From Synechococcus sp. UW69 (GTDB lineage Bacteria; Cyanobacteriota; Cyanobacteriia; PCC-6307; Cyanobiaceae), in the NCBI RefSeq assembly GCF_900474185.1, contig NZ_UCNW01000006.1, positions 62,001 to 126,000 on the forward strand: DNA of 64,000 nucleotides. The letters are read 5' to 3'. This document shows, in pieces, positions 28,905 through 36,417 of this stretch. A model generated the notes under the pieces. That model worked only from the letters and a program-made list of their open reading frames with translations. It had not been told where the DNA came from and searched no databases. The position numbers were made by a program, and so were the translations under genes. The stretch's first letter is position 1. The number at the start of each line of letters is the position of its first letter.

Positions 28905-29764
28905 CTGACGCCCTGAACGAGTGCGTTCACCACGCGCTCGGCCAGGCAGTTCACGGTTTGCTCCCTTGTGCTCGGATCTCTGAGCTTGGTTTCGAGGGGG
29001 GGTTCAAGCATGGCGATTTCAAGAATCCCGATGCCACGCCTTGGACCTCCAAGGCCTCCTCGAAAATTCCGTGGGAATCGTCCAAAGGCCTTGGCCAAGC
29101 TTTCATCGACGACATTGAGTGCACGCACGTTCGCGAGCACGGGAATCAGGCCTGAGCCGAAGCCATGGGGCCGGTAGGCATCGAAATGGATCTCTAGTAC
29201 ATATTCCCCGCGTTCGGAAAACACTTTGGCTTTCGACCAGTTGGTGGAAGGGTGGTTGTCGTTCGCGATGGTGATTGAGGGAGGGGTGTAAGACCGGATG
29301 TTCAAGCCACGTGCTTTGCCTTGGCTGACAACAGCAGCCTGAACCTCGCGGTTCCAGAACAGCTCATCCCGAATGCCCGGTTGCATCGGCGGACGGTTTT
29401 GCTGATCCACGGCATAACCCGGTGTTCCAGGACTGGCGGTGCCCTGGGAGTCGGCGTGTCCTGCCATGACGACGATCGGCAAGTTGGTTTGAACAGGGCT
29501 GCTACCGACCCAGCTCCCGGATTCCTTCGTGCGCGGGCCCAGCAGCGGGTCTGGCGTGGCGGGTGCGGGACAGGGTTTTGGGTCTGGCGGTGCCGGCGCT
29601 AGTTGCTCTGCTAGTTGCTCTGCTGGTTGCTCTTTCGACCCTGGTGTGCTCAGCCAATTGCGCTGTTCAGCAGCCTTGGTCATGGCGAGCGTCACCAGGG
29701 ACAGCCCTGTGATGGCAAGGCCTGTGGCAAAGCGACGCCGTTGAATCCAGGCCGGCAGACGCAT
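28901..29764 (-). CDS. N-acetylmuramoyl-L-alanine amidase-like protein
   Basis: 287 residues: a signal-anchor ([21 protein letters not shown]), a low-complexity Pro/Ala/Glu region with a short tandem repeat (AEQL AEQL), then an Amidase_3-like catalytic part with [12 protein letters not shown] (first zinc His), EIHFDAY (second His) and [11 protein letters not shown] (catalytic Glu). It would cleave the amide between MurNAc and the peptide stem in the periplasm. Confidence 0.75.
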   Translation of the reverse strand: MRLPAWIQRRRFATGLAITGLSLVTLAMTKAAEQRNWLSTPGSKEQPAEQLAEQLAPAPPDPKPCPAPATPDPLLGPRTKESGSWVGSSPVQTNLPIVVMAGHADSQGTASPGTPGYAVDQQNRPPMQPGIRDELFWNREVQAAVVSQGKARGLNIRSYTPPSITIANDNHPSTNWSKAKVFSERGEYVLEIHFDAYRPHGFGSGLIPVLANVRALNVVDESLAKAFGRFPRNFRGGLGGPRRGIGILEIAMLEPPLETKLRDPSTREQTVNCLAERVVNALVQGVS

Positions 29765-29767
29765 GGT

Positions 29768-30322
29768 TCAGATGGGGGAGGAGAGCAGGGATCCATCACT
29801 GGCGAGTTCAAGGGTCTCGGCCAGTTCCAGTTCGATCGCGATCAATTCGTCGCGATGGGCCCGCAAGCGAATGGCGCTGCCTTCTCCCTCTGGAGGAGGT
29901 AGCAACTGCAGTTCTAAGGCTTCTGTGCGTGAGGCTCGTCGTGTGTAAAGAGCTCCGGCCATAGGTCCGACGCCAATCAACAGCAGGGGCCACCAGTGCA
30001 GTTGTGGTGACAGCTGACGCAGAACCAGGGCGAAGCAAGCGGAGCCGATGGCAGCCAGTAGAGACAGCAGGACGGCCAGGGGTTGGCTGGATGCCACCTT
30101 CCCCTTAAAGCGGAGCACCTGCCGCTCTGCATCTCCGCCATCTCGGCTCCAACCGCGAGCCTCCAGCCAAGCGCTGAGCCCGTCGAGAACGGTCAAGGGC
30201 GGTTGGGGAGACATCACATCCACAACAGTGGTTCGGTCTTTGCTTGCTGCCCGCAGGAAGAACACCAGGCCAATCGCCAGCAGAACGGTCAGCAGGAGAG
30301 TGGATTGGAATCCTGCAGGCAT
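29768..30322 (-). CDS. CCB2/CCB4-like cofactor assembly protein
   Basis: 184 residues: an N-terminal helix (STLLLTVLLAIGLVFFLRAA), a loop with VLDGLSAWLEARGW, a pair of hydrophobic segments (LAVLLSLLAAIGSACFALVL, WWPLLLIGVGPMAGALY), and a charged C-terminus. This fits the cyanobacterial family related to CCB2/CCB4, which attach heme ci to cytochrome b6. It starts 50 bp after the upstream gene and ends 3 bp before the amidase start, so the two are probably co-transcribed. Confidence 0.72.
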   Translation of the reverse strand: MPAGFQSTLLLTVLLAIGLVFFLRAASKDRTTVVDVMSPQPPLTVLDGLSAWLEARGWSRDGGDAERQVLRFKGKVASSQPLAVLLSLLAAIGSACFALVLRQLSPQLHWWPLLLIGVGPMAGALYTRRASRTEALELQLLPPPEGEGSAIRLRAHRDELIAIELELAETLELASDGSLLSSPI

Positions 30323-30372
30323 GGCATCCCGATCGTGATGAACCTTTTTAAGCCTTTCGCAGGCTGAATCGC

Positions 30373-30855
30373 TTAGTTCAACGCAAATCGGTGTGCGTCC
30401 AGCCAGCTGCGCCAGGGGGCCATGAGTCGCTCGGCTTCATTGCGGGCATCCGATTGAAGATGCAGCATGCGCCGTGGTCGTCCACGACTCGGGCAGCGTT
30501 GGGTGTAGCTGCTAATTGAGCCCTGTTGCTCGAGAAAATCCAGAGCCTGCTGCAGCACGGTTTCAGAGAGCCGTAGTTGTGGCTCTTCCTGGATCAATTT
30601 CTGCAGGAGCGCGGAGGGATAGTTGTCGTCTTTGAGCAGGCACTCAAGGATCCAGCAGACAGCCAGTTCCAGGTCGAGAAATTGTGGCGGTGGCTGGTGG
30701 AAGTACTGCTCGATGTCTGCCAGGCAGGTGCGCGATGGCTTTCTGCGGGAGAACACAGGCGAGGGATAACTCCCCCAATCAAATGCGATCTCATTTCGAG
30801 ATTCAAGAGGAGAGTCTTGAGACTTGCTGTAGAGGCGGTTGGCCACACTGGCCAT
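30373..30855 (-). CDS. Hypothetical protein, possible winged helix
   Basis: About 160 residues, start uncertain (ATG 30855, 30861 or 30873). The middle part (LAVCWILECLLKDDNYPSALLQKLIQEEPQLRLSETVLQQALDFLEQQGSISSYTQ) has the helix-helix-helix-wing look of a small DNA-binding domain such as PadR-like proteins, followed by a basic CPSRGRPRRM. I do not recognise the family with certainty. It is divergent from rnd, whose ATG is within 20 bp, so the two promoters overlap the coding regions. Confidence 0.6.
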   Translation of the reverse strand: MASVANRLYSKSQDSPLESRNEIAFDWGSYPSPVFSRRKPSRTCLADIEQYFHQPPPQFLDLELAVCWILECLLKDDNYPSALLQKLIQEEPQLRLSETVLQQALDFLEQQGSISSYTQRCPSRGRPRRMLHLQSDARNEAERLMAPWRSWLDAHRFALN

Positions 30856-30871
30856 ATCCATCCTTGAAGCC

Positions 30872-31516
30872 ATGGCTGAGCAGTCCTCGTCCCCTGCGGA
30901 ATTCGCCGTCTTTGATCGCGATCTCGATGCAGCTTGGACGGAGCGCTATTTGCAGTGCCCGCGGCTTGCGGTCGATACCGAAGCGATGGGATTGATCCAT
31001 GGTCGTGACCGGCTTTGTCTTGTTCAAATTGCGGACGCAGAAGACCGTGTCGCCTGTGTCCGCATTGGCTTGGGCCAGACCGAGGCGCCCAACCTGAAGC
31101 GCCTGTTTGAGGCCTCCACTGTGGAGAAGGTGTTTCACTTCGCACGGTTTGATGTGGCAGCTCTCGCCGCCGGTCTGGGGATTGCGGTGGATCCTGTCTT
31201 CTGCACCAAGGTCGGGAGTCGGCTCGGGCGGACCTACACCCCCCGCCACGGTCTCAAGGATCTGGTGATGGAATTGGTGGGTGTTGAGCTTGATAAGGGC
31301 GCCCAGAGCAGTGATTGGGGCCGTGTGGACGAACTCACGGATGCTCAGCTGGCCTATGCCGCTAACGACGTCCGATATCTCTTGCCGGCCCGGGAGCGTT
31401 TGGAACAGATGCTGCGACGGGAAGGGCGCTGGGATCTGGCTCAGCGCTGTTTTCAATGCGTTCCGGTGGTTGCCGAGTTGGACCGGCAGCGTTTTCACCA
31501 GATTTTTGAGCACTGA
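30872..31516 (+). CDS. rnd: Ribonuclease D-type 3'-5' exonuclease
   Basis: 214 residues from ATG 30872 (MAEQSSSPAEFAVFDRD). DEDD exonuclease motifs: LAVDTEAMGL (Exo I), HFARFDVAAL (Exo II) and YAANDVRYLLPARERL (Exo III with Tyr). Only the nuclease domain is present; the HRDC domains of E. coli RNase D are absent, as is usual for short cyanobacterial homologues. It would trim 3' ends of tRNA or other RNAs. Confidence 0.88.
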   Translation: MAEQSSSPAEFAVFDRDLDAAWTERYLQCPRLAVDTEAMGLIHGRDRLCLVQIADAEDRVACVRIGLGQTEAPNLKRLFEASTVEKVFHFARFDVAALAAGLGIAVDPVFCTKVGSRLGRTYTPRHGLKDLVMELVGVELDKGAQSSDWGRVDELTDAQLAYAANDVRYLLPARERLEQMLRREGRWDLAQRCFQCVPVVAELDRQRFHQIFEH

Positions 31517-31518
31517 AG

Positions 31519-31776
31519 TCAGTCTTCGAGCATGAAATTGCCATCTCCTTCGCTGTGCTCCAATAACGTGTTCAGCTGACGGGCGTGCTCACCGTTGTCG
31601 TTGTCGAGGGCGGCCAGCATGGATTCAGCCGTCGCCCGTCGCCCCTGCACATCGCGATGACCTTCACGGGCCGCGGCTTGCTCGACCTGGCGACGGGCGC
31701 TGGCGAGGCTGATGCTCAATCGACTCGCCAGCTGAGCGCAAAGTTTGACGAGGGTGGGGTCTTGAATCGCAGCCAT
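31519..31776 (-). CDS. Conserved hypothetical protein
   Basis: About 85 residues from ATG 31776 (MAAIQDPTLVKLCAQLASRLSISLASARRQVEQAAAREG). It is helical, charged and soluble, with an acidic C-terminus ending SEGDGNFMLED. The frame is open to 31908, but the upstream part overlaps the end of the LpxB-like gene. I do not recognise it; small proteins like this are common in marine picocyanobacteria. Convergent with rnd. Confidence 0.6.
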   Translation of the reverse strand: MAAIQDPTLVKLCAQLASRLSISLASARRQVEQAAAREGHRDVQGRRATAESMLAALDNDNGEHARQLNTLLEHSEGDGNFMLED

Positions 31777-31795
31777 CGCATCCAACCGGGGGTCT

Positions 31796-33037
31796 TCAGT
31801 ATCCGTTGAAGCGATCCAGGATGAGGCGTGCCAGCTGATCGCTCCCTCCTGCAGGTCCCATCCGCTGAGCACCGATTCGTCCCAAGTGGGAGCGGAGTGC
31901 CGGGTCATCCAGGAGGTATTCGAGCCGTCTGGTGAGCTCGGATTCGTCAGAGCACGGACGAACCGCTCCCCCCAACAGGCGGCTCTGACGGCGGGCGAAG
32001 CCTGGCTTGAACTGTGGTCCTCGTCCCGGCAGGGAAAGGGCAGGAATGCCTAGCCCCACCAATTGTTCCGTCGCCGTTCCGGCGGTGGCGATGCCGGCTT
32101 CCGCCCAGCCGGCCCATTGGTCAAAGCAACCTCGCCCGATCAGTACCAGGCAGGCTCCTTTCACCCAGCACGCTTCGGCACCCAGTTGGTCCGAAGGCGG
32201 CAGGCTGCGTCGAAAACCCAGTTGTTCAAGACTGTCGCTCAGTGCCTCTGCATCGGGTTGGGCGCCGACGGCCACGAGCAGTGCCATCGGCACACGGCCG
32301 GACAGCGCCATGGCGCTACGCACCAACCGCTGCAGGTTGCGCTGGGCCTCCGGCATGCGACTTCCGCAAAGCAGGAGCACCCGTCGGCAGCGTTCTAGGG
32401 CCGACGGCAACGGATGAATCCGTAGGCCATCCATCATCGGATTGCCCGGAGACAGAGCATCCACTCCTTTGCGGCGCAGGCCACGGGCCGTGAGGCGATC
32501 ACGCATGGCCACAACTCGACAGCGCCGCGAACGCATCAAGCTCCATTCCCAGGGATCCCATTCACTGCCTTTGAGCAGGTGGTAGCAGTCGCTTCTTGCC
32601 CGTCCGGGCCCGCTGCGCCAGGTGTAGTCGCTCTTGGGGGTGCCGATGAAACCAAAAGGGGAGCCACTGCTCCAGGCCATCAGCAGCGGCAGCAGATCGC
32701 CGACGGCAACGATGGGTTGGTGGTGATGACCCAGGCGGCGCACCAGGCGCCACTGGCTCCAGCTAAGGGTTGGAAGACCAGCGCTGAGGTCCGCCAGCAG
32801 TCCCCGTAGGCTTTGGTTGCTGAATCCGCCGCTTGGTAGAGCCGCTTTCGGCCCCATTCGCGTTAACCATCCCTGCTGAACCGCAGCATCAAAAACACGG
32901 CCCGTTCCCACCAGAGGAAGCACGGATAGGGAAAGTCGGGGAGCACGTCTATGGACGGCCTGGATGATCCGCAGGGTGATCAGGTCTTCTCCGTGGCCGT
33001 TGCAGAGAAACAGCAGAGAGCCAGGGGCATGGCTGAT
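31796..33037 (-). CDS. Lipid-A-disaccharide synthase-related protein
   Basis: About 413 residues starting SHAPGSLLFLCNGHGEDLITLRI, with GFIGTPKSDYTWRSGPGRARSDCYH, LLLCGSRMPEAQRNLQRLV, and a GT-B-like C-terminus GIATAGTATEQLVGLGIPALSLPGRGPQF. This is the cyanobacterial LpxB-related family, a predicted glycosyltransferase. The open frame continues antisense through tRNA-Cys, which cannot be coding. Between the tRNA and the conserved LLFLCNGHGED there is no ATG, GTG or TTG in frame; ATC 33037 lies 5 nt after an AGGGG. Start inferred. Confidence 0.8.
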   Translation of the reverse strand: MSHAPGSLLFLCNGHGEDLITLRIIQAVHRRAPRLSLSVLPLVGTGRVFDAAVQQGWLTRMGPKAALPSGGFSNQSLRGLLADLSAGLPTLSWSQWRLVRRLGHHHQPIVAVGDLLPLLMAWSSGSPFGFIGTPKSDYTWRSGPGRARSDCYHLLKGSEWDPWEWSLMRSRRCRVVAMRDRLTARGLRRKGVDALSPGNPMMDGLRIHPLPSALERCRRVLLLCGSRMPEAQRNLQRLVRSAMALSGRVPMALLVAVGAQPDAEALSDSLEQLGFRRSLPPSDQLGAEACWVKGACLVLIGRGCFDQWAGWAEAGIATAGTATEQLVGLGIPALSLPGRGPQFKPGFARRQSRLLGGAVRPCSDESELTRRLEYLLDDPALRSHLGRIGAQRMGPAGGSDQLARLILDRFNGY

Positions 33038-33070
33038 ACGATCCCCTGATGGGAGCGGCTGTTCCCCAGC

Positions 33071-33141
33071 GGCGGCATGGCCAAGTGGTAAGGCAGAGGA
33101 TTGCAAATCCTTTATCCCCAGTTCGAATCTGGGTGCCGCCT
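33071..33141 (+). tRNA. tRNA-Cys (GCA), integration target
   Basis: A 71-nt cloverleaf: acceptor GGCGGCA pairs with TGCCGCC, discriminator T, as expected for Cys. The anticodon loop TTGCAAA has GCA, and the T arm is CCCCAGTTCGAATCTGGG. Its last 21 nt plus two following bases recur at 42206-42228, so a mobile element is integrated in its 3' end and the gene stays intact. Confidence 0.96.
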
Positions 33142-33143
33142 TT
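33121..33143 (+). repeat. attL: 23-bp core in the tRNA-Cys 3' end
   Basis: Identical over 23 bp to 42206-42228; it begins at the GTTCGAA of the T loop and runs through the acceptor 3' strand into TTT. The bases on either side differ between the two copies, which fixes the repeat limits. Confidence 0.92.
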
Positions 33144-33152
33144 ATCTGATTG

Positions 33153-33173
33153 AGGCCCGAAAGGGTCTTTTTT
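33153..33173 (+). terminator. Terminator after tRNA-Cys
   Basis: AGGCCC-GAAA-GGGTCT stem-loop followed by five T. It lies inside the element, 12 bp after the tRNA, so the element supplies a new terminator for the tRNA it invaded. Confidence 0.75.
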
Positions 33174-33259
33174 AGTGGTTTTGGTATCTCCACGCTACTG
33201 AAATACCCCATATATAGCGTTTGACTTGAGTCTCATTTGCGACTGACTTATCCCGCTTT

Positions 33260-33280
33260 GGTGTAGCGGAGGTGTAGCGG
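33260..33280 (+). repeat. Left arm-type integrase repeat
   Basis: A tandem pair of GGTGTAGCGG units, 11 bp apart. The same 21 bp recur exactly at 42103-42123 near the other end. Short direct repeats on both sides of att cores are typical arm sites bound by the N-terminal domain of tyrosine integrases. Confidence 0.75.
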
Positions 33281-33342
33281 AAAACTTGTAATCCGCAGTT
33301 GCGACAAGTCTCCCAGATCTCCGATACACACACGCAAAGAAA

Positions 33343-33372
33343 AACCTCTGGAGTGCCCACACCCCAGAGGTT
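33343..33372 (-). terminator. Leftward hairpin terminator
   Basis: AACCTCTGG (33343-33351) pairs perfectly with CCAGAGGTT (33364-33372). On the minus strand the stem is followed by TTTCTTTG. It would end transcription from the DUF1651 gene before it reaches the tRNA. Confidence 0.6.
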
Positions 33373-33618
33373 CCGTCTCCTCGTTCTTGACCCCTTCACC
33401 TTCCTCCTGGATTTCTCCCGTGAGGAGTAGGAGAACCGTCAGAACAGGTAGTGGCGACCGTTCCTGGTTCGGTCCCCCGTAAGCATTGAGAAGGGGGGCA
33501 AGCGGTGCCCCCCCCCCCTGAAGGTCGTTGAGACCTGGTTTTACTGCTTCAGCGGTCTCTTACCTCATCCCTGGTCTAAAGCGGTTCAAAGCACCAGGGC
33601 ATCAGCAGATAGACCTGT

Positions 33619-33867
33619 TCAGGGTTCAGCAGTTGCACCCCAAGCAGGCGTCTTCAGCGGTTTCCATCCCTGCGTTTGAAGGGACTTCCATAACTGCTCT
33701 GCTGCGTCCTTACGGAGGTAATGCCTCTCTTTCAGTAGCGGTTCCTCTCCAGGAAGTAGTCGTCCCCTGTCCAGGAAAACCTTCGGATCCCGAACCCACG
33801 CCGTCTCGTCACGCCAGAACCGCCATATCCAGCAGTCGTCCTGATCAATCAACCAACCCTCTCTCAC
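33619..33867 (-). CDS. DUF1651 family protein
   Basis: 82 residues from GTG 33867, with GGAGGG four nt upstream. WLIDQDDCWIWRFWRDETAWVRDPKVFLDRGR, then LPGEEPLLKERHYLRKDAAEQLW and GWKPLKTPAWG, follow the DUF1651 pattern: Trp-rich start, DPxVFxDxGR, LLKxRxxLRxxxA, LW, GW. The family occurs in marine Synechococcus, Prochlorococcus and their phages, often in islands; its function is unknown. Confidence 0.8.
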   Translation of the reverse strand: MREGWLIDQDDCWIWRFWRDETAWVRDPKVFLDRGRLLPGEEPLLKERHYLRKDAAEQLWKSLQTQGWKPLKTPAWGATAEP

Positions 33868-33949
33868 TGAACCCTCCTGTTGAGTAGTGCATATGTTCTA
33901 CTCACGGTTAGCGGGGTCTGGTCAAGGGCGAAAAACGGAAGAAACGGGT

Positions 33950-34033
33950 GTTCCAAAAAGTTAGAGGTTGCGAGCAAGGATCAAACGAGAACACCAAAGG
34001 TCACTTCCACTGGGGTCTGACCGTTCCAAAAAG
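33950..34033 (+). repeat. Direct repeats upstream of the serine recombinase
   Basis: GTTCCAAAAAG occurs at 33950-33960 and 34023-34033, 73 bp apart, and GGGGTCTG precedes each (near 33913 and 34012). They sit 55-140 bp before the recombinase start and could be a recombination or operator site. Confidence 0.5.
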
Positions 34034-34054
34034 ACCGTTCGGTTGATTCTGTTC

Positions 34055-34060
34055 TATAAT
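34055..34060 (+). promoter_or_regulatory. -10 box of the serine recombinase gene
   Basis: A perfect TATAAT 28 bp before GTG 34088. No good -35 is evident; the GTTCCAAAAAG repeat ends 21 bp upstream, near where an activator or repressor would bind. Confidence 0.55.
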
Positions 34061-34087
34061 TCCAACAACAGGGGTGGTTTCTGGAAC

Positions 34088-34678
34088 GTGCTTGCCAAAT
34101 CAATCGGATACGCCAGAACTTCAACCTCCAGGCAAGTGGGAGGACTGGAGGCACAAGTGATCGCACTGCAGGAAGCGGGTTGCTCTGTGGTCTTCCAAGA
34201 GCAGGTCAGCACTCGGGTGAAGGAAGAGAACCGCCCACAGTTCCAAGCCGCTTTGTCGTCCCTTGAGAGCGGCGACGAACTGGTTGTGGCGAAGTTGGAT
34301 CGCTTGGGCAGGACCCAAGTGGAAGTGGTTTCACGCCTGCACCAACTCCAGGAGGAAGGCATCCATGTCCGAACTCTTGATGGAATGGTTTCGACCAAAG
34401 GACTAGGAAAGTTCGCTCCTGTTCTGATCGGACTGCTTTCTGGTCTGGCGGAGGTGGAACGGTCCCTGATCAACGAGAGAGTCCAGGAGTCAATTGCCCA
34501 CCGCAAAGCAACTGGAGGGAATCTTGGTGGTCGCCCGAAGACCAATGCAGCAAAGGAACGCCTGGTGCTTCGCCTGCGTGATGAGGGGTGCTCCTACCGA
34601 TCAATCAGAGAACAGACAGGACTTGCTCTCTCCACGATCCGCAGGATCATTTCGGAACAGGAGGCGGTGTCGTGCTGA
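34088..34678 (+). CDS. Serine recombinase (resolvase/invertase family)
   Basis: 196 residues from GTG 34088. SIGYARTSTSRQ carries the nucleophile Ser (residue 12 in YARTS), KLDRLGRT is the conserved active-site helix, and GLAEVERSLINERVQESIAHRK is the E-helix dimer interface. The C-terminal LRDEGCSYRSIREQTGLALSTIRRII is a Hin-type helix-turn-helix. The start at 34088 follows a TATAAT box; the frame is open to 33968, but that region holds the promoter repeats. It could resolve dimers or invert a segment of the element. Confidence 0.9.
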   Translation: MLAKSIGYARTSTSRQVGGLEAQVIALQEAGCSVVFQEQVSTRVKEENRPQFQAALSSLESGDELVVAKLDRLGRTQVEVVSRLHQLQEEGIHVRTLDGMVSTKGLGKFAPVLIGLLSGLAEVERSLINERVQESIAHRKATGGNLGGRPKTNAAKERLVLRLRDEGCSYRSIREQTGLALSTIRRIISEQEAVSC

Positions 34679-34860
34679 AGATTCTTTTGGGCGTGGCGTT
34701 GGGGTTTGTGCTCTTCACCAATGAAGGTGCCCGTCAAATCACCGCTGATGCTCTTCGTGCCGCTGCCGATGCCCTCGCTCCTGAGAAGGAGGGAAAGAAC
34801 TTTCAAGATAAGGTGAGAGACGTGGTGGAGGAGAAGGTAAAGAAGCGATCTACTTGGTAA
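34672..34860 (+). CDS. Small single-pass membrane protein
   Basis: 62 residues from GTG 34672, overlapping the recombinase stop. One N-terminal hydrophobic segment (MLKILLGVALGFVLF), then an amphipathic helix ARQITADALRAAADAL and a charged lysine-rich tail. Similar small proteins occur in marine picocyanobacterial islands and phages. Function unknown; the overlap ties it to the recombinase. Confidence 0.7.
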   Translation: MLKILLGVALGFVLFTNEGARQITADALRAAADALAPEKEGKNFQDKVRDVVEEKVKKRSTW

Positions 34861-34882
34861 CAGACATACCAAGGTATCGGGA

Positions 34883-36001
34883 TTATTCACACTTAAGAAC
34901 ATTGTATTCTAATTGCGCGTTCATGCTCCCCCTTAGAGCAGCAATGCGCAAGTACTCTTTTCTCTTCTTGCAATCACCACTTCTTCCGTAAACTCCTGCA
35001 ATTTGATAATAAAGCTCAGCGAAATTAGAAGGAACAGTCTCTGCTTTATGACATTCAATGGCACGAAAAAACTGTTTTATTGCTTTTTGATCTTGTGATT
35101 CACGCGCAAGAACAACGCCATATAAACCGATTGCACGACAATTATCATTCTTCAAATGCAATGCTCTGTAAATATCTTTTTTGGCACCCTTGAGTTCGCC
35201 TATGTTGAGTTTTGCAGATGCTCTATGAACAATTAGATAGGAGCACTTATTAACATCCTTTGCGGCATCAGCGTTTCTTATGCCCAACTTTTCAGCGCTT
35301 TTTTTGCGCTCATCCAACGCCCGCCTCTTAGAGAGACCATCACAATCATCTGCAGTAGAAAAATTTGCACCGTGTGGACTATCACGATAATAATGCGCCT
35401 TTGCTTGATTAAGTTCTGCAAAAGTATCATCAATAAGTCCCTCTATTCTTTGATCTTGCTGCAGGTCTTCAGTGCGTTTATTTCTCTCGTAAAAACTCAT
35501 AGATAACAATATCGCCAAGGGTATTAATGGTATTACTGGCAAGATATTCATTATGCGGTCAAATAATTTTTTTCCTTTATTGCTCTTAAATGAATGACTT
35601 GATTCTTGGTCAATCAACTTGATCCGTTGATCATTAGATTTTCCTGACTTAAAGCTGACTGAAGATTCTTTGATCAACTCGTAGAAATTTTTATTAATGC
35701 TTACAGTCGAAAGGGCATCCAGGATCTTCTCTATTTCACCAAGAACAGATCTATCTGTTTTTAAAATATTTCTATGGATACCTTTTAGGTGCTCAACTTC
35801 ATAGAGAAGGCGCGAGTAGGAATCAAATGAATCATCTGGTGGTTGGGTTATTTTACTCATTTCCCCCTCCCAACCACATAGTAAATTAATTGCTCTATCC
35901 CAGTTATAAGAAGAACCAGTTACCTGATGCGAGACTTCTTCGAGCCTGGATGGACCCATCCTTTCTCTAATAACCAACTCATAAAATTCTTGTTTATTCA
36001 T
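34883..36001 (-). CDS. TPR-like membrane protein of the island
   Basis: 372 residues. The soluble, charged N-terminal half (MNKQEFYELVIRERMGPSRLEEVSHQVTG) is followed by one transmembrane segment (IMNILPVIPLIPLAILLSMSF, about residues 152-172) and a C-terminal helical-repeat region with tetratricopeptide-like units (YLIVHRASAKLNIGELKGAKKDIYRALHLK; AIGLYGVVLARESQDQKAIKQFFRAIEC; YYQIAGVYGRSGDCKKRKEYLRIAAL). Codon use is AT-rich, unlike core genes. No known system is recognised. Confidence 0.75.
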   Translation of the reverse strand: MNKQEFYELVIRERMGPSRLEEVSHQVTGSSYNWDRAINLLCGWEGEMSKITQPPDDSFDSYSRLLYEVEHLKGIHRNILKTDRSVLGEIEKILDALSTVSINKNFYELIKESSVSFKSGKSNDQRIKLIDQESSHSFKSNKGKKLFDRIMNILPVIPLIPLAILLSMSFYERNKRTEDLQQDQRIEGLIDDTFAELNQAKAHYYRDSPHGANFSTADDCDGLSKRRALDERKKSAEKLGIRNADAAKDVNKCSYLIVHRASAKLNIGELKGAKKDIYRALHLKNDNCRAIGLYGVVLARESQDQKAIKQFFRAIECHKAETVPSNFAELYYQIAGVYGRSGDCKKRKEYLRIAALRGSMNAQLEYNVLKCE

Positions 36002-36282
36002 GAAATAATCTACTGCTTTCTCTATATATTTTCATTATAGCATTATGCATAAACCGATGACTACAGCGATGCATGCGATTAGATAGTAATAATCAAAATG
36101 CACAAGAATTGCCAAAAACAATAAACGAGAGCATAAAGTGGCCACACATCTCGTCAAATCAAAACTTTATGGAAAATATGTTATTAAAAAGGTTCAGATA
36201 AATACAGAAACGTCCGAAGGACTTGCGAGTGAAGCGAGCAATGTATGGCGATTGCTTCTACTGAAGAATTCAGATTGCTATA

Positions 36283-36326
36283 TAATTACTAGGACTTATT
36301 AATTACTAGTAGAAGGATTCACTAGG
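36283..36326 (+). repeat. Iteron-like direct repeats before Rep
   Basis: AATTACTAGG at 36283 and AATTACTAGT at 36301, 18 bp apart, plus TCACTAGG at about 36319. Their position about 100-135 bp before a HUH-like Rep gene suggests Rep binding sites. Confidence 0.4.
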
Positions 36327-36364
36327 AACAATAAGACCTCTAATCAACTGAATAATGGGTTGTT

Positions 36365-36379
36365 CTCTGTATATCAGAG
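36365..36379 (+). repeat. Small stem-loop before Rep
   Basis: CTCTG-TATAT-CAGAG, 39 bp upstream of the Rep ATG. HUH nucleases often nick in such hairpins; it could also be an operator. Confidence 0.35.
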
Positions 36380-36417
36380 ATTATCAATAACAACACAATA
36401 TAAGAACCAATAAGATT

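Larger units (their letters stand above)
33144..33618. other. Left end of the element, non-coding
   Basis: 475 bp without a credible gene. It holds the tRNA terminator, the left arm-type repeats (33260-33280), a strong hairpin at 33343-33372 (AACCTCTGG / CCAGAGGTT) that would work as a leftward terminator because T-rich sequence follows on the minus strand, and a GGGGGGCA/TGCCCCCC stem at 33493-33513 next to a run of twelve C. Confidence 0.6.
36002..36417. other. AT-rich region upstream of the Rep gene
   Basis: 416 bp, very AT-rich, no gene. It contains AATTACTAG direct repeats and a related TTCACTAGG at 36283-36326, and a CTCTG/CAGAG stem-loop at 36365-36379, all just before the Rep start. 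This is where an origin or rep promoter would be expected. Confidence 0.55.

Noticed and set aside
33038-33211. Open frame continuing the LpxB-like gene upstream through tRNA-Cys
   Set aside because: It reads antisense through the complete tRNA; the residues produced there are not part of the family and the frame is open by chance.
33493-33513. GGGGGGCA/TGCCCCCC stem as a terminator
   Set aside because: No T run follows on either strand that would support termination; kept only as a structural note.
36283-36326. CRISPR-like array
   Set aside because: Repeats are only 8-10 bp and three in number, with no cas genes in the window.
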